DNA of 64,000 bases from Psychromonas ingrahamii 37 (GCF_000015285.1 NC_008709.1:3534001-3598000), one strand, 5' to 3'. Shown: positions 39,126 to 49,752, counted from the stretch's first letter. Notes: generated by a model not told the origin, from the sequence alone. Made by a program: numbers and translations.

Positions 39126-39336
39126 ACTTGTTGAGTTAGTTGCGTCTTTTGATGCTACTATCATAATCAAACATCAAGGCAAACAAGCCGATGCCAGTAG
39201 TGTCCTTGGGTTGTTAGTATTAGAGACTTGTTATGGTCAAGAAATTGAAATACTAGCAGAAGGAAGTGAAGCGGAGCGGGCCATGCTTGCTGTTACCAGA
39301 CTGATAGAAAATAAGTTTTTAGAAGAAAATGAATAA
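39058..39336 (+). CDS. ptsO: Nitrogen-PTS phosphocarrier NPr
   Basis: An HPr-like protein that passes phosphate from PtsP to PtsN. The 92-residue protein has the active-site histidine in NKLGLHTRATIKLVEL; the usual second residues are ARPA, here TRAT, a mild variation. QGKQADASSVLGLLVLETCYG matches the regulatory-site region. AAGGAG lies 9 bases before the ATG, within rapZ-derived duplicated sequence. mgtE follows after 14 bases. Confidence 0.92.
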   Translation: MSTITQTITIQNKLGLHTRATIKLVELVASFDATIIIKHQGKQADASSVLGLLVLETCYGQEIEILAEGSEAERAMLAVTRLIENKFLEENE

Positions 39337-39350
39337 TATAAGGTCATGTC

Positions 39351-40712
39351 ATGCTGGAAAATAGCGATGCTCAAAATACCCAAGAAAGATTCAATGAAAT
39401 AGATAAAGCCCTCGAAAGTGGTATGTTCGTATTAGCTCGTAGTATTCTTGACAAAATGCACGCCTGTGATGTGGCTTTACTGCTTGAATCATCCCCCCCT
39501 ACCAAGCGTAAAATATTATGGAGTTTGACAGATCATGATGAACAGGGGGAAATACTCGACGAATTAAATGAAGATGCACAGGACAGCATCATCGCATTAA
39601 TGGATGCAACCAATATAGTATCCGCCACAGAAGGTATGGATATCGATGATCTCGCGTCTATTTTGCGGGGTATTCCAGATAGCCTATACCAAGAGGTATT
39701 GGATACTATGGATGCGCAGGATAGACACCGTGTAGAGCAGGCGCTTTCCTATCCAGAAGAGACCGCAGGTTCTATGATGAATACCGATACTATTACACTG
39801 CGCGCAGATGTATCGGTTGATGTCGTATTACGCTATTTACGCCTGAAAGGTGAATTGCCGGACGCAACAGACACGCTGTATGTGGTTAATAAAGAAGACC
39901 AATTGATTGGCGATGTTCCCCTATCCACCTTATTAACCGTTGATCCTTCTCTTTCTATAGAGCAGGTCATGAATAGCAAAACAGAAATGCTCGAAGTCGG
40001 AATGGATGACGGTGAAATTGCCAAGTTATTTGAACGGTATGATTTGATTTCCGCTCCTGTTGTGGATGAAAATAAACACCTTTTAGGCCGTATTACCATT
40101 GATGATGTAGTTGATATTATCCGCGAAGAGGCTGAGCACACAATGATGGGTATGGCCGGTATGGACGATGATGAAGATACCTATGCGCCCGTTCTCTCAA
40201 GCGCTAAACGACGCACTGTTTGGCTGGCTCTAAATCTTGTTGCCGCCTTTATTGCTGCCTCAGTATCAAATATGTTTGAAGCCACCTTAGAGCAGATGGC
40301 AACCCTTGCTGTATTAATGACAATAGTCCCTAGTATGGGTGGGATTGCAGGGAATCAAACACTTGCATTGGTTATTCGCGGACTGGCGGTTGGTCATATA
40401 GGCAAAACAAATGCCCGTTGGTTAATTGGCAAAGAAGCCGCAATCGGCTTAATTAATGGTATGATTTGGGCGACCTTAGTCGCGACTGCGGTAACCCTGT
40501 GGAAGGGCGATATCACTGTTGGTTACATTATTGCCGGGGCGATGTTTATCAATTTATCTGTGGCTGGCATTGCAGGTGTCACTATACCGCTGATTATGCA
40601 TAAATATAAAATTGATCCCGCTCTCGCTGGTGGAATGGCCCTCACCACCCTGACCGATGTGATTGGCCTGTTTTCGTTCTTGGGTATGGCAACCTTAGTC
40701 TTAAAAGTATAA
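39351..40712 (+). CDS. mgtE: Magnesium transporter MgtE
   Basis: A dimeric magnesium channel gated by cytosolic magnesium. The 453-residue protein has the N-terminal superhelical domain (about 10-125), two CBS domains (about 130-250, ending ITIDDVVDIIREEAEHTMM), a plug helix and five membrane helices (about 285-453) with the selectivity-associated region MTIVPSMGGIAGNQTLALV. It closely follows ptsO, as in many marine gammaproteobacteria. Its last codons are repeated downstream together with the yacL end. Confidence 0.95.
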   Translation: MLENSDAQNTQERFNEIDKALESGMFVLARSILDKMHACDVALLLESSPPTKRKILWSLTDHDEQGEILDELNEDAQDSIIALMDATNIVSATEGMDIDDLASILRGIPDSLYQEVLDTMDAQDRHRVEQALSYPEETAGSMMNTDTITLRADVSVDVVLRYLRLKGELPDATDTLYVVNKEDQLIGDVPLSTLLTVDPSLSIEQVMNSKTEMLEVGMDDGEIAKLFERYDLISAPVVDENKHLLGRITIDDVVDIIREEAEHTMMGMAGMDDDEDTYAPVLSSAKRRTVWLALNLVAAFIAASVSNMFEATLEQMATLAVLMTIVPSMGGIAGNQTLALVIRGLAVGHIGKTNARWLIGKEAAIGLINGMIWATLVATAVTLWKGDITVGYIIAGAMFINLSVAGIAGVTIPLIMHKYKIDPALAGGMALTTLTDVIGLFSFLGMATLVLKV

Positions 40713-40915
40713 TTTTATTGGCTGTGTAAAAATGCTGACCATGATTTGCTTTAATGACTTCATACAATCATCTAGTCTTAAAAGTATCATTTTATTGGCT
40801 GTGTAAAAATGATAACCATAATTTGCTTTAATGAATTCATAAAATCATCTAAATCATCTAAATCATCTAAATCATAATAGTATTAAAAGTATAATTTTAT
40901 TGGCTGTGTAAAAAT
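40701..40915. repeat. Tandem copies of the joined mgtE/yacL 3' ends
   Basis: TTAAAAGTATAATTTTATTG, the mgtE end running into the yacL end (TTATTGGCTGTGTAAAAA), occurs at 40701, 40778 and 40883. The first copy serves mgtE and the last serves convergent yacL, so the middle material has expanded the space between two gene ends. A 9-base minisatellite (ATCATCTAA, about four units) lies at about 40847-40875. Confidence 0.92.
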
Positions 40916-41268
40916 TCTGACCATGATTCGATGAAGTTCTTAAAATCATCGAATCCACAGGATGCTTCAATCTCCAAGTCATAAAATGATAAGTCTCCTT
41001 CTAAATCAACCTCATCAAAATCATTTAACAAACTATGATTAATAACTTGAGCTTCGTCATTATTGAGTAACAACGAAAACTCGCTGCCGACTAATTTAAA
41101 ATCAGTCACCACGCGCTTTTGCACCGCTGAAATATTAACTAACAGCGCTTCGACCCAAGGGATAGACTGCCCCTCCTGCTCTAACCAAGTGGCAAAAGCT
41201 TCATGATCCATCGATAACTTTACAGTCGCCTGGTCACTAAAAAAATCTTTTCTAAATTCAAATTCCAT
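40897..41268 (-). CDS. yacL: YacL family protein (UPF0231)
   Basis: A 123-residue acidic protein of unknown function. The start MEFEFRKDFFSDQATVKLSMDH matches E. coli YacL ([21 protein letters not shown]), and the C-terminal LSFYDLEIEASCGFDDF matches its NYYDEESLSLCGVEDF. In E. coli yacL lies just after acnB; here a regulator gene and a MITE-like element separate them. Its last codons are part of the repeat at 40701-40915. Confidence 0.88.
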   Translation of the reverse strand: MEFEFRKDFFSDQATVKLSMDHEAFATWLEQEGQSIPWVEALLVNISAVQKRVVTDFKLVGSEFSLLLNNDEAQVINHSLLNDFDEVDLEGDLSFYDLEIEASCGFDDFKNFIESWSEFLHSQ

Positions 41269-41768
41269 ACTTTATTTCAAACCTATAGGTTATACCAAAT
41301 CCATTCATTTTCTGTTTATTTATACAGCTTAAAACACATCCTGGTGAGATATAAAACGATGTTTTAGTCTCTGTTGTTAATTTCACAATTAGAACAAACA
41401 TCTCACTAGTTAGGGTAAATCAACTTGCGTGAAAAATAAACCTTGCCAGCATCAGAGGTCAGCCAATAAAACGAGTTAATAAAAACCATAACCATTGCGC
41501 AGGATAACAAGGCATGAGTTGCATATTTCCAACAAACGCATGGAATATACTTTAACTGACCACTACATAATGAAAAACAGGGTATTTTGAATAAAATCCG
41601 CAACGCAGACAGTATTAATTTTAAGTAGAAAAAAAGGCTCATCTTTTTAGTTAATAGCAAAAGAGATAATATTTTAATCTCAATTAAAAGTTAATAATGA
41701 TGCCTGTTTTTCAATCTAGTCACTTAACTATTTCTTTCACTATAATTTTCTATCATATTAAAAATGAC
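41269..41768. repeat. Spacer holding MITE-like element E3
   Basis: From 41293 the sequence TACCAAATCCATTCATTTTCTG and the following TTTAGTCTCTGTTGTTAATTTCACAATTAGAACAA match the ends of the elements at 14821 and 26484. It also contains GGGTATTTTGAATAAAATCCGCAACGCAGAC, like element E1a. The right boundary (about 41625) is diverged. No gene is supported in this spacer. Confidence 0.6.
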
Positions 41769-41803
41769 AAAAAAAAAGCTCCAACGTTGCCGTGGGAGCT
41801 TTA
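41769..41803 (-). terminator. Terminator of the regulator gene
   Basis: On the minus strand AAAGCTCC, an ACG-bounded loop and GGAGCTTT are followed by a run of T, 17 bases beyond the stop codon. Confidence 0.8.
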
Positions 41804-41819
41804 ATGCAATCAACGAATA

Positions 41820-42668
41820 TTAATCGTTAACCGCAACCTTAGGTTGAACAAAATCGCTTAGTACATCGGTTGGTACAAGTTCATAAGCAGCTTGAGGTTT
41901 TAAAATAACATTGGCTTTATTAGCAACCATTAACATCTGTTTTAAACGCTGACTGTCGAATGGTTTAAGCAATAAGCCCTGAATGTCTAACAAACTATTT
42001 AACCCTAACAATTCACGTTGGACATCAAAGTGAGAGGTTAAAATACTGATATCAGCAGCAGCAGAGGTTTTTCCTGTACGAACATCTTTGATTAACTTGA
42101 TGCCCGTATTATCGACAAGTAGAGAGTCCACAATAATCAAATCAAAATCTTGAAGTGCAACAGAACGCTCTGCATCAAGACTTGTTGCAACACACTCTAC
42201 ATAAGACACTTGTAGTGTGTTTAATTGCTCAATTAACAGATTTCGCTCAGAGGTTTCGGTCTCAACAACCAATACTTTCATGTTTTTAACAGAATGTGCA
42301 TTCCCTTCGGCTCTTGCCATGGGAGCAACCTGATTTTCTGAAAGGCCAATACCATCCATACGCGCAATATAACCACGCTTGGGAATAGTCGAAATATTTA
42401 ATCCGTGCAGGACTAAGGTACCGATACTTTTACGCAGTTGAGAGATATGCTGGTTAATTGTATGATCCGTCACTAATCTACCCCATACATGTTGGGCAAG
42501 ATCTTCTCGAGTGACCACTTTATTCACATTTTTACACAAAAAATGCAAAAGAGATGTACGCAAAGGACCGAGGTAAACTTTTCGGTTTGTGTGGATTAAG
42601 CTGTTTTGACTTGTGTCGATAAGAAACTCACCAACTACTAAATTTTTTTCTAACATAGGAATACTCAT
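41820..42668 (-). CDS. Response-regulator-like protein with winged helix before receiver domain
   Basis: The 282-residue protein has an OmpR/PhoB-type winged helix first (about residues 15-105, with VTREDLAQHVWGR, INQHISQLRKSIG and ISTIPKRGYIARM). A CheY-like receiver domain follows (about 127-250: KVLVVETETSERNLL, phosphoacceptor aspartate in FDLIIVDSLL, threonine in ISILTSH, lysine in LLKPF). This is the reverse of the usual order. The acidic pocket is E-x-E rather than D-D. The start may be residue 5 (MLEKNL) because AAAGAGA is too close to the first ATG. It sits just downstream of acnB on the same strand. Targets are unknown and no adjacent sensor kinase is seen. Confidence 0.85.
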   Translation of the reverse strand: MSIPMLEKNLVVGEFLIDTSQNSLIHTNRKVYLGPLRTSLLHFLCKNVNKVVTREDLAQHVWGRLVTDHTINQHISQLRKSIGTLVLHGLNISTIPKRGYIARMDGIGLSENQVAPMARAEGNAHSVKNMKVLVVETETSERNLLIEQLNTLQVSYVECVATSLDAERSVALQDFDLIIVDSLLVDNTGIKLIKDVRTGKTSAAADISILTSHFDVQRELLGLNSLLDIQGLLLKPFDSQRLKQMLMVANKANVILKPQAAYELVPTDVLSDFVQPKVAVND

Positions 42669-42908
42669 TCTCTTTATTGAATTTGGGTTTCACACCAACC
42701 TTTCATCATCCTATCAGTAAAGCCTATGCGCAACGCTGTGAAAGTTTTAACAAGCGAACTGCTAAACTTTGAGCCAACCATGTTAGCAAATTAAAACAAA
42801 AAAACAACTCTTATTTGTATTACTAAAGACATTAAAAAATATTCTGAGTATTTATACTCATTATAATTATTATAATTATTATAAATGAATAATATATTTA
42901 CCATCATA

Positions 42909-42953
42909 AAAAAAGCCCCTCAACGAATAACCAGAAGAGAGGCCTAATTTTTT
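42909..42953 (-). terminator. Probable terminator of acnB
   Basis: On the minus strand GCCTC, a 16-base loop and GAGGGGC (with bulge) are followed by TTTTTTT. It lies just beyond the acnB stop at 42977. Confidence 0.55.
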
Positions 42954-42976
42954 AAGTTATAAAAAAATAATACTTG

Positions 42977-45577
42977 TTAGCTGGCAGCTTTCACCGGAAT
43001 AATACTATTTGCTTTATCCATATAACTTTTTATTTGATCAAAGTTCAGGTAACGGTAGGTATCTGCGGCAGTCGCATTCAAGGATTGAGCATACTTCATA
43101 TATTGATCAACCGTTGGCAGTTTCCCTTCGATAGCGGCAACTGCAGCGAGTTCAGCTGAACTCAGGTACACATTAGCATTATTACCTAAACGGTTAGGGA
43201 AGTTACGTGTTGAAGTTGAAACCACAGTGGTATTATCACCCACTCGCGCTTGATTACCCATACAAAGAGAGCAACCCGGCATTTCAGTTCGTGCACCCAC
43301 TTTACCAAAGATGCCATAATAACCTTCATCAGAAAGTTGCGCAGCATCCATTTTTGTTGGTGGGGCAATCCATAACTTGGTCGGTAATTGACCAGGGAAT
43401 TGTTGGAGCAAATTACCTGCTGCACGGAAATGACCTATATTGGTCATGCAAGAACCAATGAAGACTTCATCAATTGATTGGCCAGCAACCTCTGACAGTA
43501 ATTTCACATCATCGGGATCATTTGGACAAGCTAAAAGAGGCTCTTTAACATCGTTCAGATTAATCTCAATAATAGCGGCATATTCTGCATCTTCATCCGC
43601 TTCCATTAACTCAGGCTTTGCAATCCAGGCTTCCATCTCTTCAATACGACGAGAAATAGTACGAACATCACCATAACCTTCGGCTATCATCCACTTAAGC
43701 ATCACAATGTTAGAGTTTAAGTATTCAATAATAGGTTCTTTATCAAGCTTGATCGAACAACCCGCAGCACTACGCTCTGCTGAGGCATCTGATAATTCAA
43801 ATGCTTGCTCAACTTTAAGTTTTGGTAACCCTTCAATCTCTAAAGTACGGCCAGAGAACACATTTACTTTGCCCGCTTTTTCAACCGTTAAGTGGCCCTC
43901 TTTTATCGCCTGGTGGGGAATTGCATTCACTAAATCACGTAATGTAATGCCTGGCTGCATTTCGCCTTTAAAACGCACCAACACAGATTCTGGCATATCC
44001 AACGGCATAACACCTGTCGCTGCAGCAAATGCCACTAAGCCTGAACCGGCTGGGAAAGAGATGCCGATCGGGAAACGTGTATGAGAATCACCACCTGTTC
44101 CTACCGTATCCGGTAATAACATACGATTTAACCACGAGTGGATAATACCGTCACCAGGGCGCAGAGAAACACCACCACGATTTCGGATGAAATCAGGCAG
44201 AGTGTGATGCGTAATAACATCAATGGGTTTAGGGTATGCACCCGTATGGCAGAATGATTGCATAACCAAATCAGCGGAGAAACCTAAGCAGGCAAGATCT
44301 TTGAGCTCATCACGTGTCATTGGGCCTGTTGTATCTTGCGATCCAACACTGGTCATTTTAGGCTCACAATATTGACCTGCTCGTACGCCTTCAGTACCAC
44401 AAGCTTTACCGACCATTTTTTGTGCCAGCGTATAACCTTTTGTTGAAGGTTTAACTTCAACTGGCAATTGAAAGACAGTCGATGTTTCAAGCCCTAAAGA
44501 TTTACGCGCACGATCTGTTAAACCACGACCGATAATAAGTGGAATTCGTCCACCGGCACGTACTTCATCAAGAATAATATTTGTTTTTAATTGAAATTCA
44601 GTAATAACTTCACCGGTAGCGTTGTTTTTAACAACTCCTTGATGAGGATATATATCAATCACATCACCGGTATTTAATTTACTGACATCCATCTCAATAG
44701 GTAATGCGCCTGAATCTTCCATCGTATTAAAGAAAATAGGGGCTATTTTATTACCAATACACACACCACCAGCACGTTTATTAGGTACAAATGGAACATC
44801 GTTACCCATAAACCATAAAACTGAATTAGTTGCAGATTTACGCGAAGAGCCGGTACCGACAACGTCACCAACATAAACTAACGGGTGACCTTTATCTTTC
44901 AGTGCATTAATTTGTTTAACCGGTCCAACGACACCTTCCTCGTCAGCAACAATGCCTTCTCGTGAAAGTTTTAACATCGCTAAAGCGTGTAATGGAATAT
45001 CGGGACGAGACCAGGCATCGGGGGCTGGAGACAAATCATCAGTATTTGTCTCCCCAGACACTTTAAATACACTCATGGTCATTTTTTCTGCAACAGCAGG
45101 TTTCTTTAAAAACCATTTTGCATCAGCCCATGCCTGTATTATTTCCTGTGCAAAAACGTTACCCGCTTTCGCTTTTTCTTCAACGTCATAGAAAGCGTCG
45201 AACATCAATAATGTATGGGAAAGAGCTGTGACGGCTAACGGCGCAAGCTTTTCATTATCAAGTTGGCTAATCAACGGTTGAATATTGTAACCACCCTGCA
45301 TCGTACCCAACAGCTTAACAGCATGCTCACGAGAGATAATGGGAGAAATGGTTTCAGCAGATGCAATGGCAGACAAAAACCCAGCTTTAACATAGGCAGC
45401 TTCATCAACACCAGGAGGAATACGGTTTTCTAAAAGATCAACCAAAAAGGCTTCTTCGCCCTGTGGTGGAGTTTTTAACAATTCAACTAATGCCGCAGTT
45501 TGTTCAGCATTCAAAGGTTGTGGGACTATGCCTTGCTCGGCACGTTCAGCGATATGTTTACGATAAGCTTCTAGCAC
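42977..45577 (-). CDS. acnB: Aconitate hydratase B
   Basis: Main TCA-cycle aconitase, isomerising citrate and isocitrate, and in E. coli an iron-sensing RNA-binding protein. From GTG at 45577 ([22 protein letters not shown] 7 bases upstream) it has 866 residues and aligns along its length with E. coli AcnB. Cluster ligands lie in [15 protein letters not shown] and [12 protein letters not shown]. The frame extends upstream to 45670, but those 31 residues are unconserved. Confidence 0.96.
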   Translation of the reverse strand: MLEAYRKHIAERAEQGIVPQPLNAEQTAALVELLKTPPQGEEAFLVDLLENRIPPGVDEAAYVKAGFLSAIASAETISPIISREHAVKLLGTMQGGYNIQPLISQLDNEKLAPLAVTALSHTLLMFDAFYDVEEKAKAGNVFAQEIIQAWADAKWFLKKPAVAEKMTMSVFKVSGETNTDDLSPAPDAWSRPDIPLHALAMLKLSREGIVADEEGVVGPVKQINALKDKGHPLVYVGDVVGTGSSRKSATNSVLWFMGNDVPFVPNKRAGGVCIGNKIAPIFFNTMEDSGALPIEMDVSKLNTGDVIDIYPHQGVVKNNATGEVITEFQLKTNIILDEVRAGGRIPLIIGRGLTDRARKSLGLETSTVFQLPVEVKPSTKGYTLAQKMVGKACGTEGVRAGQYCEPKMTSVGSQDTTGPMTRDELKDLACLGFSADLVMQSFCHTGAYPKPIDVITHHTLPDFIRNRGGVSLRPGDGIIHSWLNRMLLPDTVGTGGDSHTRFPIGISFPAGSGLVAFAAATGVMPLDMPESVLVRFKGEMQPGITLRDLVNAIPHQAIKEGHLTVEKAGKVNVFSGRTLEIEGLPKLKVEQAFELSDASAERSAAGCSIKLDKEPIIEYLNSNIVMLKWMIAEGYGDVRTISRRIEEMEAWIAKPELMEADEDAEYAAIIEINLNDVKEPLLACPNDPDDVKLLSEVAGQSIDEVFIGSCMTNIGHFRAAGNLLQQFPGQLPTKLWIAPPTKMDAAQLSDEGYYGIFGKVGARTEMPGCSLCMGNQARVGDNTTVVSTSTRNFPNRLGNNANVYLSSAELAAVAAIEGKLPTVDQYMKYAQSLNATAADTYRYLNFDQIKSYMDKANSIIPVKAAS

Positions 45578-46184
45578 AATAGTAACCTCTTGTTGCAGCG
45601 AAATAATTCGCGTTATTGGAATCGTTTGATATAAGTTTGATATAAAAATTTCCCAAAAATTATACCGCATCAGCAGGACAAATAATATAAAACCCGCAAG
45701 CTAGTATAGAGTAAGTTACAAAAATGTTAACACAACCCTTGATGTGAAAATTTATTTCACATCAAACAGGCTGATACCTGCGCGCCATCCCCATCACAGG
45801 AGAGTAAGTACGGCTCCTGTCTCAAGTATTTTTTATAAATGCAGATAGAATTGATTTTAACCTACACTTATTATTTAAATCTAAAGAATATAAAATGAGT
45901 AGATTTTGTATATAAGGTTGCCGCGCGCCGCGGCTTTTGGAAGGTGAGTTATTTCTTTACTGTTTTTAAAAATAAAACCGATCATACTCTTCAGTGTCAA
46001 AGACTTAAATTCACATGATTAATTTCTGATACAAATTTTTTGAAAATAAGATTATCCATAAAAATACGCACTTACTTAGGTCCGAATACACGAGAGTATC
46101 GGATAAGCAATCATCAATCAGATCATCTGCTTCTGCCTGTTATGGTGCACATAACACCAGCGATTGTGCAGTGATGCGACCGCC
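45578..46184. other. Spacer between acnB and htpX
   Basis: No gene is seen. Two hairpins are visible: ACAGGAG/CTCCTGT at 45796-45820, and a GC-rich GCCGCG-CGC-CGCGGC palindrome at 45920-45934 that stands out from the AT-rich background. The region presumably holds the acnB promoter. Confidence 0.45.
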
Positions 46185-47036
46185 CTACGCTTGCCTTTGT
46201 AAAGCCTTAATTCTTTTTTCAAGCGGGGGATGACTCATCAGCAGCTCAGAAAACGCTTGCTTACCACTGATACCAAAGGCAACTAACTGACCATTAAGCT
46301 GACTTTCGAGTTTATTTCTTTGTAAGCGCTTTAAGGCATTGATCATTTTTTCTCTACCCGCTAAATTCGCACCGCCAGCATCGGCACGGAATTCACGATA
46401 ACGGGAAAACCACATCACTATGATGCTGGCCAACATACCGAATATTATCTGAAACGCCATAACCGTCATAAAGTAGAAAAACTGATTGTCACTGCCCCTG
46501 CTTACCGCCCGTGCGACTATCCGCGCAAAGAAAAATACAAAGGTATTCATTACCCCCTGAAGCAAGGTCATAGTAACCATATCACCGTTAGCGATATGGC
46601 TCATTTCATGTCCGAGCACAGCTTCTGCTTCGTCTGCCGTCATATTGCCCAATAAACCGCTGCTCACCGCCACCAGGGCATTATTTTTATTCATACCAGT
46701 CGCAAAGGCATTAATGTCAGGAGAGTCATAGATAGCGACTTCCGGCATGCCGACACCTGCTTTTACAGCCTGTCTTTTAACGGTCTTTAATAACCACTCC
46801 TCCTGTGCATTACGCGGCTCCTCTATTACATAAGCACCCACACTTCGTTTTGCAATCCACTTGGATATCGCCAAAGAAATAAAAGAGCCCCCCAAACCAA
46901 ATACAGCAGAAATCATTAACAGCCCGCCTGTATCTTGCAGATGAATCCCCATCAATGGTAATACAATATTAAGAACAATACCGAGTACAATAAGTATTGC
47001 AAAGTTGGTCGCAATAAACAGCAAGATGCGTTTCAT
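46185..47036 (-). CDS. htpX: Membrane-bound zinc metalloprotease HtpX
   Basis: A quality-control protease that degrades misfolded membrane proteins with FtsH. The 283-residue M48-family protein has two N-terminal membrane segments (about 4-26 and 38-60), the zinc motif HEMSH near residue 140, two further hydrophobic stretches (about 155-215), and the third ligand region [18 protein letters not shown] precedes the start. It is monocistronic. Confidence 0.94.
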   Translation of the reverse strand: MKRILLFIATNFAILIVLGIVLNIVLPLMGIHLQDTGGLLMISAVFGLGGSFISLAISKWIAKRSVGAYVIEEPRNAQEEWLLKTVKRQAVKAGVGMPEVAIYDSPDINAFATGMNKNNALVAVSSGLLGNMTADEAEAVLGHEMSHIANGDMVTMTLLQGVMNTFVFFFARIVARAVSRGSDNQFFYFMTVMAFQIIFGMLASIIVMWFSRYREFRADAGGANLAGREKMINALKRLQRNKLESQLNGQLVAFGISGKQAFSELLMSHPPLEKRIKALQRQA

Positions 47037-47811
47037 AAACTCTCCCAGTCATATTTCAAAGGTTCAACAACAGATACCATCAAAGCTTAGATTGCTTCAC
47101 TATCTAGAGCAATCTGCAATGCTATCAAAACAGTTTAAATATAGACGAATCTTCGCCAAAGGTTTAATACCACTTTAATAAGTAACAACCCGGCAAAAAG
47201 CCTAACTGATCACTTTTTTATAAGACAAAGCTTTGTCAATAGGCTAGCTTATTAACCCTGGTGGATAATTGGCTTGAATGCTTATCGGCGTAAAAGAATC
47301 GATTATTAACAATAAATCAGGCACAACTGAAGCCGTACTTATAACATTGCGCGAAATGCTGCCACACCGATGGGTGCACAGCTCAATCGATTATGATTAA
47401 TCCGTCAGGGTCATTGTTTTTCTATAATATTAAAATCTCAATAAGGCGGGAGCACCTTGAATAAAGGAACTCTATTTCTGGCGCAGATCGTACTTTTTTC
47501 ATTAGCAGAAATGATCCTATTTTATTTTCACACTCCCCTAATCCAATAAAGATTACGCTCTATTAAGAGAAAACGGGGCAATTGGCAGGCAGTGAATTAT
47601 CCAAATCTGCACCGCTGGTTCGCCAATATTAAAAACTTTCCAGCGGTGGCGCGCCCGTAAAAATAGTTTTTATCTCGTGACGAGCATAGTTTTCACTCAA
47701 GCTCCTAGCCAATAAGCGCTTATTAGCGTTAATCTTCCCCTAGACAGAACGCTCTTAATTCCTCAACAAGAGGTAATTCAAGACCACTAATCACAATTTC
47801 AGGAGATAAAA
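47037..47811. other. Spacer with gene debris before the haloacid dehalogenase
   Basis: No intact gene is seen. The region contains a glutathione S-transferase-like C-terminal fragment (47571-47660, listed separately). A 40-codon frame at 47278-47400 begins MLIGVKESIINN, slightly reminiscent of alanine dehydrogenase starts but without further support. Confidence 0.5.
47571..47660 (+). pseudogene. Fragment of a glutathione S-transferase C-terminus
   Basis: The frame reads WQAVNYPNLHRWFANIKNFP followed by AVARP and a stop, the characteristic end of the GST C-terminal domain (YPNvxrWxxrixxrPAVxR). Upstream the frame is closed by a stop at 47547 and no start or thioredoxin-like domain is found. 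It is probably the last piece of a deleted GST gene. Confidence 0.5.
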
Positions 47812-48489
47812 ATGTCAGTGATACTTGCTTTTGATGTCTATGGAACATTAATTAATACACATGGAATAGTGACTATTTTAGAAAAATGGTTAGGTAAAAA
47901 TGCACAGGCTTTCTCTCAGACTTGGCGAGATAAACAACTGGAATACTCTTTCCGCAGGGGATTAATGCAGAATTACCAAAGCTTTGCAGTTTGCACCCGT
48001 CATGCTTTGGACTATACCTGTAATTTCTATCGGGTTTCACTTTCAAAAGAGCAGAAGCAAGCGTTGATGGACGGTTATAAAACCCTGCCAGCCTTTGATG
48101 ATGCAGCAAATGCGTTAGCGCAATTAAAGGGTGCCGGCTTTAAACTTTATGCCTTTTCTAATGGCACTAAAGAAGCCGTTGAAGAGCTGCTTACCGGTGC
48201 AGGAATAAGGGCGTTTTTCGATGGAATTGTCAGTTGCGATGATCTTAAATCATTTAAACCTAATCCAGCTGTCTACTGCCATTTTTTACGAGAATCAGGT
48301 GCTAAACACAACCAGGCATGGCTAATATCAAGCAATCCCTTTGATGTAATTGGCGCAATATCAACAGGGATGCTGTCTGCATGGGTACAGCGTTCTCAGG
48401 ATGCCATTTTTGATCCCTGGGATGTTGATCCAACGGCGATTATTACAAGCCTTAAAGAGCTTAAAGGCGTGCTACCCAAGCCGGACTAA
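47812..48489 (+). CDS. Haloacid dehalogenase, type II (HAD superfamily)
   Basis: Likely L-2-haloacid dehalogenase, which hydrolyses 2-haloalkanoic acids to 2-hydroxy acids through an aspartyl ester. The 225-residue protein has the nucleophile motif FDVYGTLIN, the YSFRRGLMQ segment with the halide-region arginine, FSNGTKEAV, DDLKSFKPNPAVY with the lysine, and ISSNPFDVIGA typical of type II dehalogenases. CAGGAG lies 8 bases before the start. Substrate is by family only. Confidence 0.85.
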   Translation: MSVILAFDVYGTLINTHGIVTILEKWLGKNAQAFSQTWRDKQLEYSFRRGLMQNYQSFAVCTRHALDYTCNFYRVSLSKEQKQALMDGYKTLPAFDDAANALAQLKGAGFKLYAFSNGTKEAVEELLTGAGIRAFFDGIVSCDDLKSFKPNPAVYCHFLRESGAKHNQAWLISSNPFDVIGAISTGMLSAWVQRSQDAIFDPWDVDPTAIITSLKELKGVLPKPD

Positions 48490-48770
48490 AACACAGAATC
48501 CAGCTTTTGATACTTGTGCCGGGCTCTGCCTCTAATACCATCTAATTTCACATTTATTGCCAAATAGGCGAATTTTTAGCCTCTCGCATATTTGTAACAA
48601 CATTGAATTCGCGCCCCTGTAATGACGCCGACCTTAAGATTAAATTATTGAACACATGTTCAATAATGACTTGATCAATGAATTTTAACCAGTTAGCATG
48701 AAGGAATATGAACGAATGTTCAATTGATTCTTTACAATATAAAATACAACTAGTTGTATGAGGAGATACT
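48490..48770. promoter_or_regulatory. yghU promoter region with two TGAAC-N4-GTTCA palindromes
   Basis: Palindromes TGAACACATGTTCA (48649-48662, extended to 10-bp perfect arms over 48644-48667) and TGAACGAATGTTCA (48709-48722) lie 109 and 49 bases upstream of yghU. A matching palindrome precedes the nearby TetR gene (50372-50385), so these are probably its operators. Confidence 0.7.
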
Positions 48771-49628
48771 ATGGAAAGGGAATACACTCCAGCAAAGGTT
48801 TGGACCCATAACAGTGAAAACGGGGGTACTTGGGCAAAGATAAACCGCCCAATATCAGGGGCAACACATGATAAAGCCCTTCCTGTCGGCGTTCACCCTT
48901 TGCAGCTTTATTCTATGGGAACACCCAATGGTCAGAAAGTCACTATTATGCTTGAAGAACTTCTGGCTTTAGGTATTTCAGAGGCTGAGTATGATGCTCA
49001 TCTTATTGACATTAGTGAAGGGCAACAATTCTCTTCCGGTTTTGTAGCAATTAATCCAAATTCTAAAATTCCAGCCTTATTGGATAGTTCCACCGATAAA
49101 CCCGTTCCCTTGTTCGAGTCTGGTTCAATCCTCCTGTATCTAGCTGAAAAGTTTGGGTGTCTTTTACCAGAAAAACTTGAAGAACGCGCCAATGTATTCA
49201 ACTGGTTATTTTGGTTACAAGGCGCTTCACCTTATTTAGGCGGTGGGTTTGGTCATTTTTATGCTTATGCACCAGAGAAATTAGAGTATCCCATTGACCG
49301 TTTTACTATGGAAGTTAAACGTCAGCTTGATCTGCTCGACAAACAATTAGCTGAAAAGCATTTTATCGCAGGTGATCAATACAGTATTGCAGATATCGCT
49401 ATCTGGCCATGGTATGGAAACTTAGTATTAGGCAAGCTCTATGGCGCAGCCGAATTTTTGGATGTTAATAGCTACAAAAATGTTCAGCGCTGGGCAAAAG
49501 AAATAGCACAGCGCCCGGCAGTACAGCGCGGAAGAATAGTAAACCGCACCTGGGGAGAACCTTGGGAGCAGGTTAGCGAACGCCACAATGCATCTGACAT
49601 AAACGATGCGCTCAATCAAAAAAGCTAG
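48771..49628 (+). CDS. yghU: YghU-type glutathione transferase / disulfide reductase
   Basis: A Nu-class GST that reduces disulfides and organic peroxides with glutathione. The 285-residue protein matches E. coli YghU throughout: TPAKVWTHNSENGGTWAKIN at the start, LQLYSMGTPNGQKVTIMLEE (glutathione-binding N-terminal fold), FESGSILLYLAEKFG, and PAVQRGRIVNRTWGE near the end. GAGGAG lies 6 bases before the ATG. Two palindromes upstream suggest TetR control. Confidence 0.93.
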   Translation: MEREYTPAKVWTHNSENGGTWAKINRPISGATHDKALPVGVHPLQLYSMGTPNGQKVTIMLEELLALGISEAEYDAHLIDISEGQQFSSGFVAINPNSKIPALLDSSTDKPVPLFESGSILLYLAEKFGCLLPEKLEERANVFNWLFWLQGASPYLGGGFGHFYAYAPEKLEYPIDRFTMEVKRQLDLLDKQLAEKHFIAGDQYSIADIAIWPWYGNLVLGKLYGAAEFLDVNSYKNVQRWAKEIAQRPAVQRGRIVNRTWGEPWEQVSERHNASDINDALNQKS

Positions 49629-49752
49629 AAAGTCAGCAGATCTTTACATGCTATTGTAAAGATCTGCTAAATTTTTCCCTATTTTGATTATTAAGAAGTA
49701 TAAACATTAGATAAGACTGCCCGTTTTAACTGCTATCATATGGATCAGAAAA

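Noticed and set aside
41406-41660. 84-residue minus-strand frame in the yacL upstream spacer
   Set aside because: It lies within a MITE-like element and has no family features.
42850-42885. ATAATTATT microrepeat as a regulatory array
   Set aside because: Short AT-rich simple sequence of the kind expected in this base composition.
47278-47400. 40-codon frame starting MLIGVKESIINN, possible alanine dehydrogenase start
   Set aside because: Only the first dozen residues are reminiscent; the rest does not match, so it may be chance.
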